Shown: positions 10,517 to 22,965, numbered from the stretch's first letter. The stretch is 64,000 nt of DNA from Aplysia californica (GCF_000002075.1 NW_004797711.1:358538-422537), one strand, 5' to 3'. Notes: generated by a model not told the origin, from the sequence alone. A program made the numbers and translations.

Positions 10517-11975
10517 GCCACTACCTTTAGCCTCTTTTTTTTATTTTTTGCACTCAACCTTGTTTTCTTTTATTCTGTACCATTATTGTTAGTTTGATAT
10601 TATGATTATACATTGTATTATATTATATTGCACCAATGATGGGCCTGTGTAAAATATCTCAAAATCGGAAAAAAAAACAGTTTTGAACGATGCTGAAGGG
10701 AGCATCAGGTATGATTGATCTCATATATGAATTTCCAATTTTTGCATTGTTTTTTTTTTTTTTTAAATGTTGCTTTTGAACAGAAAAGTTATTGAGAAAA
10801 TCTTTTTAATGAAGAAATGGGAAATTACATTGGTCACATTGTTGAAGTGCTTGTGATTGATATTTAACAGGTCAATGTCTTCATGTATTCATGGACTGTA
10901 CTTTTTCACTTTGTCTAGACTAGCTCAATTGTGTCTTTGTTCTTTCTCTTTCTCTCTCCCCCTCCCTCCCTCTATGTCCCTCTATTCTTGGTCTCTTTTC
11001 CATACTCACACTCTCTTGCCTTCGTCCAGCTAAATCCTACACATTGTATTTATCATTGCGTTGAGATATATATTATATATATACCAGTGGCCATATAGTG
11101 CCCAGTATCATGGATTTTTACACGTTTTATTCACCGTACACGTCTGGTCTACAGTTTATGCTGACTAAGTCAACATTCAGCTTAATTATTGAATACTAAA
11201 TACCCATTTTGGATACGGTAACCCCCTCCCCAGTATTTTTTAAGTTATCAAAATTTTATTATCCTGAGGAAAGTTGCACATCTTCATATATTATATATAT
11301 ATATCCATCCATCTATCTATCATATATTTGATCTTCATCTCATTTTATTTTTGCTTCTTGTAAGCATTCGTGTAATTAACCATTTTTTGGTTATAGTCAT
11401 TTTGTCCTCATTTGTTTTAACCTGCCAATCACTTCAAGGAAACGTGCTTGTTTAGATGATGTCAGCCCTCAGATGCAATAGTGACATTCATTCTTTGGGA
11501 AAATTACCACACTCGAGCATCGGAGGGTTGATGTGTCTGCGTGTCTGAAGTTATGTGTTTATTTTTTAAAAAAGTATTTTTCTTGTTGAAAGTTCGTTTT
11601 GGAAGGAAAAAAAAAGAGCTAAGTTTCAATCATCCTGAGTTTTGTCAGTGGCAATTGATAAAATTTTTAATGAAGTTTTACAATTTAAAGCATGGGAAAA
11701 TATTGTTTTGAAGGTTTATCTTTTAATCTTTTAAAAGAGGAGTCGTTGACGAGCGTTAGTAGGTCAGAATCTTTAGAATATAGGCCTTCATTTTGTTCTA
11801 GATGATTGTGTTTACCTTTAGAAAGTAGTTTTCAAGATGTCAGATGCACTGATTGAATCTCAAAGCACGTTTGGATGGACATACTTGGTTAAGTGTATGT
11901 ATGTGTGGTGATCATGATCAGTTACTTTTACACAAGGCAATATATTAATAAAATAATTGTCGTTAGTTGAACATT
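10517..11975 (+). other. Probable 3' UTR of the basic-protein gene, with poly(A) signal
   Basis: This stretch of about 1.4 kb after the stop codon is AT-rich and free of the SINE, LINE and MITE families that fill the surroundings. It ends near an AATAAA at 11947-11952, the first good signal I see after the stop. No histone-type stem-loop was noticed. The end point is an inference. Confidence 0.4.
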
Positions 11976-12179
11976 TTTGTTTGTTTTTCTTTTTTTTAGA
12001 TTAATTCAGATATATTTTACCGTGACCAAATACAGAAGATATATAATATAGTTGTTGTTACTGTATTAAGGTAGAAAAATGTTGATCTGTATTTGATCTG
12101 CGTGTCACCTAGCTCTTCGGTTTTGAAGTATTTGAAGTCACATATATACATGTATATATATTCGAATACAATATTTTAG

Positions 12180-12395
12180 GTCCCTAGCAACGCAATTTAA
12201 ATTTAGCATGTGGACTGCTTTGACCCTGTCTGTCAGAGGCAGCCTGGGCTAGTGTGTTGTTGGTAATACAGCTTTCCTGCAAAAGATTGAAAGACTCGAT
12301 AAATTCCCTTCCTAGGAATGGAACCCACGTCCTTAAAATTTTTCACTTCAACACAAAGAGCCTACTAAACATTAGACCACAGGCACAGACACTGG
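12180..12395 (-). mobile_element. SINE family B, diverged
   Basis: On the minus strand the tRNA-like head reads GTGGTCTAATGTTTAGTAGG with a B-box-like GTGGGTTCCATTCC. The other end holds the family's CCTGTCTGTCAGAGGCAGCC / GCCTGGGCT body. Strongly diverged. Confidence 0.6.
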
Positions 12396-12674
12396 TTGGA
12401 ACCTCCTCCTCTGTCAAAGTAAGCATGATGTCTTTTGGGCCTTTCATGACTTTCAGGCTGAGGAGAGTGCTACAAAAATTTTATTTTGTAAAAATCCCCT
12501 TGTATTTTTGAGTCATAGATTAGATTTCTCAGAGTTTTCTAGCAACTCAACACCCTTTTCCAAGACAACAGGTTACTGAAGAGATTTAAACTTGAGTCGA
12601 ACTTCAGATGGGAAATCTATTTCCTTTAAATTTAAACTGGGCTGTCCTTACACAAACAGGTCTGTTTAGAAACT

Positions 12675-13005
12675 TACTCTCAACTGTACTGTAAGGTCAT
12701 ACCCATAGGTTCGAATTCCATCAGGGGCCTGAGGTTGTGTCCAAGGGAAAGGCACTTAACACAAATTTTCCTCTTTGTTGACCCAGGTGGGAATGGGTAG
12801 GCCTGCCTGCCTAAAGACAGACAGCGAATGAAAGATCTTGCCAGTTTTACTTTTACCTGTATTAACGCATCTTGCACTGTAGGCTACTGTATGCTTCCTG
12901 GGAAGCCAAGAATGTTAAAGTATTCTACGGTCTGCTGGGGTAATTTATGTTGTAAAGCACGTAGAGCATGGTTATACGCTATATATAATATGTAAAAATT
13001 AATGC
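12675..13005 (+). mobile_element. SINE family C, diverged full-length copy
   Basis: Matches the copy at 49433 in order: TAAGGTCATACCCATAGGTTCGAAT, CATCAGGGGCCTGAGGTTGTG, AAGGCACTTAACACAAATTTTCCTC, TGGGAAGCCAAGAATGTT, GTCTGCTGGGGTAAT, and a GCTATATATAATATG tail. Confidence 0.75.
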
Positions 13006-13861
13006 AATTTTATTATTTTTATTTTATAGAATAGAAATGTCTTGACGACAGAGATGATCACTAGTCACCTCCACTGTAGTCAAGTAAGAGACTGGTGCTG
13101 AAGCTGACTGCTATTGTCAGGCCAGTGTGCAAGTGTAAACGGTCTATTTATTACATGTACAGGCCGACCGGACAGGTTTTAGACAGTAGGCAAGCCGTAC
13201 GGCTGGACAAAATCGAGGAAACTTGGTTTATTAATAATATTACACGCCACAATCGACCTGAAGGCGGCTGCACCTCGCGAGCAAAATATGTTTGACACAC
13301 TAGGCCTAGTCTGGGTGAAACTTCACACACATGTGTGCACCATGGCACGCAAAACATAAAAATGTGCTGGAATGGAAAATCTTTTAAAAATTTTAAAAAC
13401 AAAATAAAACAACTCACTCGAGAGTGAGAGCCATTGCCGTAATTTTGATACGCTGATTCTGAATCTGGTATTAATTTTTATCTACGACGTGATTTTCCAT
13501 AATTTTGAAATTAGTTCAATTGTCTCCAGTGCAGCAAACTTCAAAGGCCGGATGTCAAATTCACAGGCAGCGGCTATGGGTTCTCTTACATCCAGCCGGC
13601 CATTCGCCGGAATGTTCGCCTACGGTTTGAGCCACATTTCTTTTTACATGTTACGATTGGCCGTACGGCCCCGAAACCTGTCTGGTCTGCCTGTACGTGT
13701 AATAGGCCCTTTAGCGCCAGAAACCTTGACTTTGCTTACAGGAACTTACAGTACACTTTTTCACACATACACAACTTCCAATCTATGTCGACAAAGGCCC
13801 CTTTTTGGTTCAAAATCAGCAACCAATCATGTTTTAAGTTTTAGAAGAACATTTAAAATTT

Positions 13862-14055
13862 GGGTGACCTTATTTAGGCCACATATGGCCTAAATAAGCT
13901 AAACCCCCCTCCCTTACCTTATTTGGGCCACAGGTGGCCTAAATAAGCTAAACCCCCCTCCTTTACCTTATTTAGGCCACAGGTGTGGCCTGAATAAGCT
14001 AAACCCCCCTCCCTTACCTTATTTAGGCCACATCTGTGGTCAAAATAGCCAAACC
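13862..14055. repeat. Palindromic tandem array, TTATTTAGGCC family, block 1
   Basis: Units of about 56 bp read CTTATTTAGGCCAC...GTGGCCTAAATAAG followed by CTAAACCCCCCTCCCTTAC. The first unit contains TTATTTAGGCC-ACATAT-GGCCTAAATAA, a near-perfect palindrome. There are about 3.5 units. A second block of the same unit is at 16155-16280. Confidence 0.9.
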
Positions 14056-14329
14056 AACGTAAAGCATTGTTTTCTTTACAAGTTACGTTATTATCTCTTT
14101 AAAAACTCTTCACATTCATTTTCCTTCACAGCCGTATCGTACATGACATGTGATGTAGAATCAATTTAAGGTCCTTGGAAAGGTGACCAGAAAATAACAA
14201 AATTATTTTATGATCTTCACTTGCACTTGCAATTTTTTGGACAAATTAAAGTCTACCTAATTATATTTTCCCCCCTCATTTTTCTTCACTATAAATGACA
14301 ACTGGCATGTATTGTTTTCAGTTATTATC

Positions 14330-15100
14330 AAGAAAGTGGATAGGCGGACTACGGGGTCTATCTAGCCAAAAGGATAGGTGGTCCCCAGGGTCTACCTAAC
14401 AAAATGTCAGGTTTTAAGATGTGAACCCCGGAGTCAGCGTAGTGAAATAAGTAGATTTAGGTTTACCTAAGGATCGGTGGACCCCGGGGTCAACATAATG
14501 AAATAAGTAGATCTAAGTTTATTTTATAATAGGACTGGCGGAGCCCGTGGTCAAAGTAGTGAAATTATAAGTAGATATAGGTTTAATTAAGGATTGAAGA
14601 ACCACGGGGTCAATGTAGTGAAATCAGTAGATCTAGGTTTAATTAAGGATTGGTGGACCCTGGGGTCAATGTAGTGAAATAAGTACATGTAGATCTAGGT
14701 TTAATTTTAAGGATTGGTGGAACCTGGAGTCAACGTAGTGAAATAGGTAGGTTTAAGGTGAACCCCAGGGTCTACCTAACGAAACACTAGTTAGGTTTTA
14801 GAATAGGTGGATCCTGCGGTCACCGTAGTAAAACAAGTAGGTTTAATCAAGGTGTCCCGGGGGTCCACCAATCCTTAATTAAACCTTCTTAATCCTCTAT
14901 GGCCTTGGTGACTCCGGGTTCCACCAATCTTTAAAGAAACCTACTTATTTCACTGCGGTGACCCCAGGGTCCACCTGTCCTAAAACCTAGTACCAATCCT
15001 TACTTAAACCAAACCTTATTTCACTACGGTGACTCCGGGGTCCACATCCTAAAACCTAGTATTTCGCTATGCAGACCCCGGAGTCCACCTATCCTCTACA
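14330..15100. repeat. Large inverted array of ~55-60 bp units (foldback)
   Basis: From about 14335 to 14840 the unit GGATTGGTGGACCCTGGGGT + GTAGTGAAATAAGTAG + TTTAATTAAGG recurs in direct orientation. From about 14842 to 15095 the same unit runs in reverse complement (GGGGGTCCACCAATCC, TTATTTCACTACGGTGAC). The outer ends also pair: GGATAGGCGGACTACGGGGT against GACCCCGGAGTCCACCTATCC. No ORF. Confidence 0.9.
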
Positions 15101-16154
15101 GGACTATACTATTATTATCAATTTGCAATTTTCATTGATTAGCATTTTTGTTTAAATATAATATTGAATCAGAGTGCAGGGGAGACCGAGGCGCCCGGTC
15201 GATTCGGTGGTCGGCTTTTGTAGATCTATGCATTTTTTACGGAAAGCCGTATTACCTAACCCTATTACTAGATCTATTAGTGTTGTGAAAACTTCAACCT
15301 CTACAGCTCAGGCGTCAAAAGATGCAGGTAAATAATAATAGATCTACGTCCTGAAGTTTCATAATTTATTTTTATACAGAATAACACAGTACACAGTCAG
15401 TAGTTTTTATTTCATCGAGTTATAAAAATGGCCTTCGTTTAAAAATTGCCTTGTTTTCAGAAACAAGTTTTAATAGTTCTAGTTCTACCTAATCGATTTT
15501 CATGCGAATTCAACCATTTTGATGATCTTTCTTTTCCTTTTAAAAAGATGTAGATCTAGGCCTGTCGGATGTGGCAGTGCGAATAGCACTGAGTTGTTTA
15601 GATCTAGATCTAGACCCATCAAAACACGAGGCTTCGTGGCCGATCACAAAAGTCTACAGGGCTTATCGAGGCCGATTCGCCCTGCCGCGAGCACGTTCAC
15701 TAAACTGCCTACTAGATAGAATCTACTACCAAATATTCTCCACACGATCTTTGCTACTACTACTACTAGGCCTACTAGCCTACATGTACTACTACGAGAC
15801 AGTACGAGAGAGTGTCACTCAGGCAAAGATAGTGTAACTTTGACTCAGCCACGTAGTATACACACTTTTTATACCCCAAATTTAACCCGAAAGTCCATTC
15901 GGAGGATTTGACCTTTTCACTTGACCAAAGTGTGCCAAAATGGTAGCCTAGCTTTTGCCCCTCCATGAAGGAAAAATCCGGCCCTCATTCAAACCATTGG
16001 AATTGAGCAAAATTTTGCGTTTTGTGCTTTGTTCTTTACAATATTCATTATGGTTATGATTTATAAGTTGTACACTGAGGCAAAACCATACTAAATGAGA
16101 AAGGGGCACCATTATGAAAGTGGAATGAACTCAGTTGCCTGAAAAGGGTAGTTT

Positions 16155-16280
16155 GAACATGTGTGGCCTAAATAAGCTAAACCCCCCTCCCTTACCTTAT
16201 TTAGGCCACAGTCCACTGTGGCCTAAATAAGCTAAACCCCCCTCCCTTACCTTATTTAGGCCATATGTGGCCTAAATAAG
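16155..16280. repeat. Palindromic tandem array, TTATTTAGGCC family, block 2
   Basis: Same unit as 13862-14055: TGTGGCCTAAATAAGCTAAA then CCCCCCTCCCTTACC then TTATTTAGGCCACA, ending in the palindrome TTATTTAGGCCATATGGCC. About 2.3 units. Confidence 0.9.
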
Positions 16281-16369
16281 CACTCCCTTAAAATTTATGC
16301 ATTCCCCCATGGTTGAAAATGGTGAAATGGTATGGGATTAACACCTCTATCAACAGTATTAGGTTATTT

Positions 16370-16553
16370 ATGAGGCGGGACTTCCGAGTTTAACGTCCAT
16401 TTCTGAAAGGACCGAGCCAAAAGGGAATACTGTGTAAAAGTAAAATACCTTTCCCAAAGACACAATGTAGGACCGAGCTGAGGTTTGAACCCGCAACCTC
16501 ATGATTACGAGTCCGGTAGCCTTACCACTAGGCCACCGACGCCACCCACTATG
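16370..16553 (-). mobile_element. SINE family C, 5' half
   Basis: On the minus strand it reads GGTGGCGTCGGTGGCCTAGT, then a B box GGTTCAAACCTC, then TTGTGTCTTTGGGAAAGGTA. This is the tRNA-like head and start of the body. Confidence 0.75.
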
Positions 16554-16994
16554 GTTGTTATTCTTCATCTAATTGAAAATACACAAAGTAGTCTATGATG
16601 AAACAGAGGTGTTGTGTCACTTGATGCATATAAAATTGAGAGCACTACAAACTAGTTATTTTTGCATTGTTGTACTGGTATTGAAATAATAATAATACCA
16701 GAAGGGTCAACACTCCGCTCGAATGCCATTTTTGGAATGTACCGGGTAGTGTGTTTGTGTGGGGGTGGCGGAGAAGAATTTAGCACACATACTTCATCTT
16801 AAGATAATCTAAATTAACCGAACAACCGAACACTTCACAGTAGGGATGAAACCCTCAAAATGAGTAGGCCCACATTGCTGAATGGACTCCTAAGTTAAAT
16901 TATAAATTAGATCTAGATATATTATCATATCTGCCCCTAATTCTATGCACAGCAGTCTTTAAATTAAAAAAAAACAACAACCTAAAAACTCGTC

Positions 16995-17050
16995 CACTTT
17001 GTCCATTCCGCTGGATCGGAAAAGTCCGAAAAGTAAAGTAAAGTCCATTC
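16995..17050 (+). mobile_element. LINE 3' tail fragment
   Basis: CCGCTGGATCGGAAAAGTCC followed by AAAGTAAAGTAAAG is the reverse complement of the end of the LINE at 48552 (TTTACTTACTTTTCCGATCC). Only the tail survives. Confidence 0.5.
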
Positions 17051-17394
17051 CACAAGGTAGGCCTATTTATTCAGCAGAGTTCCCGGCAAAAATAAAACAT
17101 GAAGCCAAATCTCTTTCTAATCACTCACATTTATTACCCGGTACGTGTATTCTGTTTCTTTACATAAAATTCAAATGAGCAGCCACACAGAAGACCGACA
17201 AAAGCTGACATGAAGTAGGCTACTCTCTTACAAAGAATTCTTGGTACAAGAATTTCCTACAATTGTATGACTACGACACTCTTCGGTTCTATTACCATCA
17301 GACACATGGTATAAAGTGGATAATCAAAATGGCAGATAATTTTGTCTTGAGATCGCAGTAAAGAGGAAGGAAGGAAAGAAAGAAAGGAGGAGGA

Positions 17395-17880
17395 AGATTT
17401 GCTTTTAGTAGAGGTTTTTCGGAGCTCGCAACTGCTTAATAAGGTCATACGAGCGCCAAGGGGCGGATGTCAACAGAGAAGTCCTTACAGGGAATCAGAC
17501 TTACTCTGCTCACCTCTCTAACTTCAACAACACAAAGTCTGCTTCGACTATCAAGGCACCCCGGAAATAGCAGTGTACAAGAGCGTGACAAACATGATAC
17601 AAAAGAAGTAGAGGAAAAATGACGATAGTAAGGGTTAGGAAAGAAAAAGCAGCAATTCCCTGTTGCAGTTCAGACACAGTTATGAACATGACATTGAAGA
17701 AATCAGTCCATTTACAAATTACAATTTCTACTGTAAGAAACTTGAGATGTTAATGTCCCCGTCTTTGGGAATGGCCGGGGACATTAACATCTCGAGTTCT
17801 TATGCACAGTAGAATTGTAATTGCAAATGGGCTGATTCATCAATCAATGTCATGCTCATAACTGTGCCTGAACTGCTGAG
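17395..17880 (-). mobile_element. SINE family A, body type ii, with internal hairpin
   Basis: Opens with TTTAGTAGAGGTTTTTCGGA and GCAACTGC, followed by the type ii body (GGATGTCAACAGAGAAGTCC, CTTACTCTGCTCACCTCTCT). Unlike the copies at 19240 and 55205, its distal part is duplicated in inverted orientation, giving arms of 17666-17760 and 17777-17875. Confidence 0.75.
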
Positions 17881-18014
17881 AGAGAAGCACGTTGATACAA
17901 TAACAGTCATTGAGTGCAGGGAAAAAGCAAGACAGACAATCAGACGGACAGACAGAAACATTAGAGGGCGTAAGAAAAGAAGTAGGGCCTACTGATGGTG
18001 TCCTCAAATCACCC

Positions 18015-18500
18015 GCAGAAAGGAAGGAAGGAAGGAAAAAAGGAAGAAGGAAGGAATACTAAAACTAAGACTAGACAATACACCAAAATAAACATGTGTC
18101 ACAAAAAATGTACCGGCATGAAGGACTCATTTTAATGTACTTATGTTCAAAGGTCCCGTAGCAATGACAAACTTCACCACTGGTCTCACACTCACAATGA
18201 GCATTCCATAGACTTTCTGGTTGAATACAACAACAGTGAATATTCCGAGTAAAAAATGTATCATAATATTCATAAATAATCAAAATGGAAAAACACTTCA
18301 CCCTGAGGTCAAAGTAAAGGAAGGAAGGAAGGAAAACTAAGTCTATACATGGAAAGTAAACATGTGTCACAAATGATGATGTAGTTTTATCAGAGCACAG
18401 ATATTTCTCTGTCAAAGACACACTTACTTAATTGATCTCACAAGAATTTTGTCATCCTGACCGATAATGAATACAATAACAGCGAATATTCCGGGTACAT
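18015..18500. repeat. Imperfect direct duplication of ~250 bp
   Basis: The ordered words GGAAGGAAGGAAGGAAAA, AACATGTGTCACAAA and GAATACAACAACAGTGAATA are seen at about 18020, 18090 and 18225. They recur as close variants at about 18317, 18358 and 18467. No coding sign. Confidence 0.55.
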
Positions 18501-19237
18501 AGGCACACATGTCACATCACATACCCTCTCACTCTCTCCATCTCACCCCGCCCCCTTCACTTTCACCTTTTTGTTTTTTCTTCTCCAGACTCACTCAATC
18601 AATCCTTGCCTTTCAAAAAGTTGATCAACATCAAACTAAGCACTCATTTTACACACCAGTAATCATAATACAGACCTGCCTTTTCGAAGTTTTCGTAATA
18701 TTATGAAAATATGCCAGAAATTTGACCCCATGAAGAAAATACGAATGTACTATGATTACGAAAATCGAGCCAACTTTCTATGAATAATTAATTCTACGAC
18801 TAGAAAAGGCTGGAGAGAGAGTACCTATACCAATGACCAAGTCATTAGCCCCTCATAACTCAATGACTTGGAATCAGAAGCCTTCTCCGTGCAAATAGTC
18901 AACTGCGCATAGAAAATGTAAGTCTTGTAAGCTGTCACTCAAATTTTTATTCTTTTACTTTTATTTTTTTTTAGTGGGCCCCTATTTCGGTGAAGGAAAA
19001 TTATACTTTTACAAATTTTCAAGTCAAATTGCTCATTTTAGACCATTTCATTGCCAATTTTTAAATTTAAAGACTCAACTAGGCAGGTCTGTCATAATAA
19101 TAATAATACACCATGTAAAAACATGATAACCAATGCATAAAATGGTTTGGACAGCTGTCGTCAAGACCACCGCCAGACAGTACAGTATAGCAGCGAGAGC
19201 AACAACTAGAGATCAGATGGACACAAAGTTGTTTTTT

Positions 19238-19585
19238 TTTAGTAGAGGTTTTTCGGTGCTCGCAACTGCATAAGGTCATATGAGGGCCAAGGGGTGGATG
19301 TCAAAAGAGAAGTCCTTACAGGGAATCAGACTTACTCTGCTCACCTCTCTAGCTTCAACAGTACAAGGCCTGCTTCGACTATCAAGGCACCTCAGAAATA
19401 GTGGGTCACAAGAGTGTGACAAACATCAGCAGTTCCCTGTTGTAGATCAGGCACAGTTATGAGCGTGACATGATGAATCAGCCCATTTACAATTCTACTG
19501 TGTATGAACGAGAAATGTCCCCCACTTTGGGAATGGCCTAAAGACACTTCAGTCACAGTCAGTCACTCAGTGGCACCGCCGGGGG
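19238..19585 (-). mobile_element. SINE family A, body type ii
   Basis: TTTAGTAGAGGTTTTTCGGT, CATATGAGGGCCAAGGGGTG, AGAGAAGTCCTTACAGGGAA, CACAGTTATGAGCGTGACAT and GGGAATGGCCTAAAGACACT occur in the same order as in 55205-55600. Confidence 0.8.
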
Positions 19586-19845
19586 GGAAATGGACACAAA
19601 GGAAGAGGCAGCACCAAGAAAAGACGGATAGAGGAGAGGGGGTCAGAGAAACACTAAATAAAAATAATTCAACAGGCGATACAACAAACAATTTATGAAA
19701 AACGTTTGCTTCTCCCCTCGACACTATGAGGTCACAGAGGCCGGGATAGTAAAGTAGGTAAGTAGAAACAAGATTTGTACTAAAGTACTAATAATAGTAC
19801 TCAATAACATTTTAACAAAAATATATATATAATATAACACATATC

Positions 19846-20312
19846 TGTGAGGTGGCGGGGTGAAATCAGGCGCTTGTCAAAATTATAATCAAAGTAAAGA
19901 AATTGGCTTCCGCAATTTTGAGAATTTTAATTAAATTTTGAGTTTTTGTGGCTCAACACCTTTTATTAATAGTATGTCCATTAAAGACCACATTTCTGTG
20001 TGGATTTTACGGAAAAACATTAATTAAATGTACAAAAAAATGTAAATTTTCAGTTTCCACGGACTCTCAAGTAAAGGTAATAAATAATATTTGGCAGCCA
20101 TTTTCTAACTAATTTTTAATTTTACCTCTGAAACCAGGTGACTTCCACCTTCTTCATTTGCAAATATCTCAACTTGTATTCAAGATAAATGGATATTTTT
20201 TTCTCCCAAAGTAAGTTAGTAAGGCAAGGCTAATGGACAAGATTTAAGATGATACCAATAACTCTACATATGCCCAAAAATTGACGAGAGCCTGAGTCCA
20301 CCGCGTCGTGAC
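19846..20312. mobile_element. MITE, ~467 bp, intact copy
   Basis: The left end GGGGTGAAATCAGGCGCTTG pairs with the right end AATTGACGAGAGCCTGAGTC + CACCGCGTCGTGAC. A second copy, split by an insertion, lies at 31840-32165 and 35230-35267. Shared internal words include ACATTTCTGTG, AAATGTAAATTTTCAGTT and TTTGGCAGCCATTTTCT. No ORF. Confidence 0.8.
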
Positions 20313-21235
20313 ACATTTGCATTATATCGTCCACCAGCTGTTAAAAGCCAGAAATTTTGAAAATTAACCCCCAAAAAATTAGTTTCTTAATTAATTTGTG
20401 GTATAGATGGTGATTAGATCTACATGTGCTCAAACAAAATTTTTGTTGAAATTCAAATTTCAAATGTTGAAAGAAAAAAATATGCAGAAGTAGGGGCCTA
20501 CAATTTGTTAAAAAGAATGAAACAGTTTTTTTCTATCTACTAAAAAGCTTTGTTTTACTGTCTTAGTACAGTCTTCTTAATGCATTTTAACAGCTTGCCG
20601 ACGAAATATTGGTATTACAAATTGCGTAGTATCTTACACCCATCGTAACTTGTGATGGTGATGATGCAAAGTGCAACATTTTATAAACAGAAAAAGTGCA
20701 GCACTTCCCAAAACCATTACGGTACTGTTACAGCAACATTCTTTCATCAAGTTGGGATATTGTCCGATTTCCTATTACTTAAGATAGAAGAATCTATTCG
20801 TCATTTCTTAACAGAAAAAGTCTAATAATTTCATACACATTCTCCTTTTGCGTTCTTTGCCCATTGCCACGGATGATGGAGCTAAACTAAAAAAAAAAGG
20901 AGCTCTCCTCACACTCTCCTTTTGAGAACGGCTCATGTAATACTATGAAATTTTGATTGTCAGTGAATTGAAACTGTTTTTGCCTTTCTATAGATCTACA
21001 ATTCATAAAGTCTGGAGTAACTAAAAAGTATATAAGACGATATATCCTATTATTTAATAGACCAAAACCAGATTATATTTATAATTTGGGGAACAGAAAA
21101 CAGCTTCTTGTATCCTGATTCTGATAGGAAAATATCCTGACAAGTTTAATACAGGGTAAACTTCACATTCTGCATCTCTTACCAGTATCACAGTCTGATC
21201 TTAATACTAATACATACACTTTTAAGACAATCAGA
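20313..21235. other. Gene-free AT-rich stretch
   Basis: I see no exon, repeat family member or structured element here beyond short A and T runs. Confidence 0.4.
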
Positions 21236-21315
21236 AACATAAAAGTTGTGATAATAAAACATAAAAGTTGTGATAATAAAACATAACAGTTGTGATAATA
21301 AAACATAACAGTTGT
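21236..21315. repeat. 18-bp tandem repeat
   Basis: The unit AAAACATAAAAGTTGTGATA is repeated about four times with small changes (AACAGTTGTGATAATA). Confidence 0.85.
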
Positions 21316-21764
21316 GACAATGCACGTGTATACAAGAAGCACAGTGACTGAACCATTCACACACTCTGCCTTACCCTGGCAGTAGCACAAAGTTGGAAAC
21401 AGAACTAGCAGGTCAAAATGGCCATAACCAGCCACCAGGCAGTTCCTCAGTTGACCAACATGACGCTAAAGAATGGAAAGAAGTTTTTAAACAGGTACAT
21501 GTTTTCTACACACCTCATTGACACAATTTAGAAAATTATTTACAAAGCGGGTTTTGACCCTGGCCGCCAGGCCAACTTGGGCTAAGAAGAGGTTTCCACT
21601 GTCGATTCCACAAAGTCAATGAACTAGGCCTATTGGGGAAACGTGGTATGGCCCAGTTTTTGACAGCACTGTCACTAAGCACGAAAACCCGTTTTCATTT
21701 TAGTAAGAGTTTCACGGCACTTGGAAAACTGTAAAGTTATATAATTGCCACAGATTAGTTGTTG

Positions 21765-22065
21765 CTAGAGAGTCTTCTTCTATCCCGTGGTTGGGGCAAC
21801 CGTTGGGGCACCACTGCATCGGAAAACCAGCTCTCGCCATCTATTTTTGTCCTCTGCTTTCCTCATATTGTCACCCATCGTCTTTCCTGTCCACTCTGTA
21901 ATGTCCTCCCATCTCCTTCTCTGCCTTCCTCTCTTTCTCTTTCCTTGCAGGATTGTTTTGGCAAGTCCTGTGGATCTTGTGACATGCTCATACCATTTTA
22001 ATTTTCGTCTCTTCACTGTGGTCAGTAGATCTTCATATTGCCCCAGTGCTAGAGAGTAACATACC
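21765..22065 (-). mobile_element. LINE 3' end fragment, second LINE family
   Basis: The minus strand reads VKRRKLKWYEHVTRSTGL, AKTILQGKRKRGRQRRRW and EDITEWTGKTMGD, the C-terminal tail of a LINE endonuclease/reverse-transcriptase ORF common in invertebrates. It is truncated at the 5' side and differs from the 8470 family. Confidence 0.75.
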
Positions 22066-22084
22066 CAAAAAAAAGGAGATTTAA

Positions 22085-22142
22085 GGATGGTGATAGATGC
22101 TTGACAGAAATGAAGGAGCAAACCACACTAGAGCACCCACCA
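22085..22142 (-). mobile_element. SINE family A, short end piece
   Basis: AAGGAGCAAACCACACTAGA then GCACCCACCAAC is the reverse complement of the family A start. It is truncated between two LINE pieces. Confidence 0.6.
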
Positions 22143-22159
22143 ACAGCCCTGAACCCCTT

Positions 22160-22420
22160 CACAAATTTTTCTTCTTCTTCTCGATGGCATCACACTTGAA
22201 GTCTGGTATATGTCATAAATTGGGCCGTCCTGCTCAGTACATCCGTCGGCCCGTGTATAGCTTCTCTTGTAGCGTCAGTGGGGTTGGCCACGTTTCCTGT
22301 CTCAGGGCCCTGTGTGTCTTGCAGTGCTGAAGGATGTGTTCAACAGTTTGGTCCGCCTCTCCACACTGGCATTTTGGTGATTGTGCTAGTTTAAAACATC
22401 TGTACATATGCCCCTCACGA
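22160..22420 (-). mobile_element. LINE C-terminal zinc-knuckle fragment
   Basis: The minus strand reads CQCGEADQTVEHILQHCKTH followed by RALRQETWPTPLTLQEKLY, a C-x-C...H-x4-C knuckle ending typical of RNase-H-bearing LINE ORFs. Stops and truncation show that it is dead. Confidence 0.7.
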
Positions 22421-22904
22421 GTGTTTATGAAGGAATGCTCAGTGACTCAGTGGCCGGGGAAACATTCAAAGACCTGCTGAGCTTAACAAGATTTTGCTCA
22501 GATCCTGCTCAGACCGAGGATAATCTTCTTCATGGGCAGGTTGCCTCTGGAAGAAGAAGACGATTTTCTAAAGACAGCGAACTGTGTCTGTTATTTGAAA
22601 TTCAAAGTCAATGACATCGTGCCAACGCCGGGGAGTGAGTCATTGCTCACTGTTGTAATATAAGGGTGTTGTCTTTTTCATTCTATGCCTACATTACAAT
22701 TTTGTCCTACATTGAAGAAGATTATGTTGGTGGTGCCATTTCCTTCGCTCTACAACCTAACTTACAATATATTGACAGTGTTTCATAACTAGATCTATGA
22801 GTCTTCAAACTTAAAAAACAACAAATATCTCAGAATGTAAAAAATGTGATATCACCTGTTTTTTCCATTGAGCCCTTCAAAAATTACCCTTAACTCACTC
22901 TTGA

Positions 22905-22965
22905 CTAACAACGGCACTCATATGATCGTACGCAGTTGCAAGCGCCGTAAAACCTCTTTTTCAAC
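22905..22965 (+). mobile_element. SINE family A end piece
   Basis: GGCACTCATATGATCGTACG, CAGTTGCAAGCGCCGTAAAA and CCTC: the shared terminal module of family A. Confidence 0.65.

Noticed and set aside
13489-13893. 134-codon plus-strand open frame
   Set aside because: No recognisable family. It runs into the palindromic TTATTTAGGCC array, so it is probably chance.
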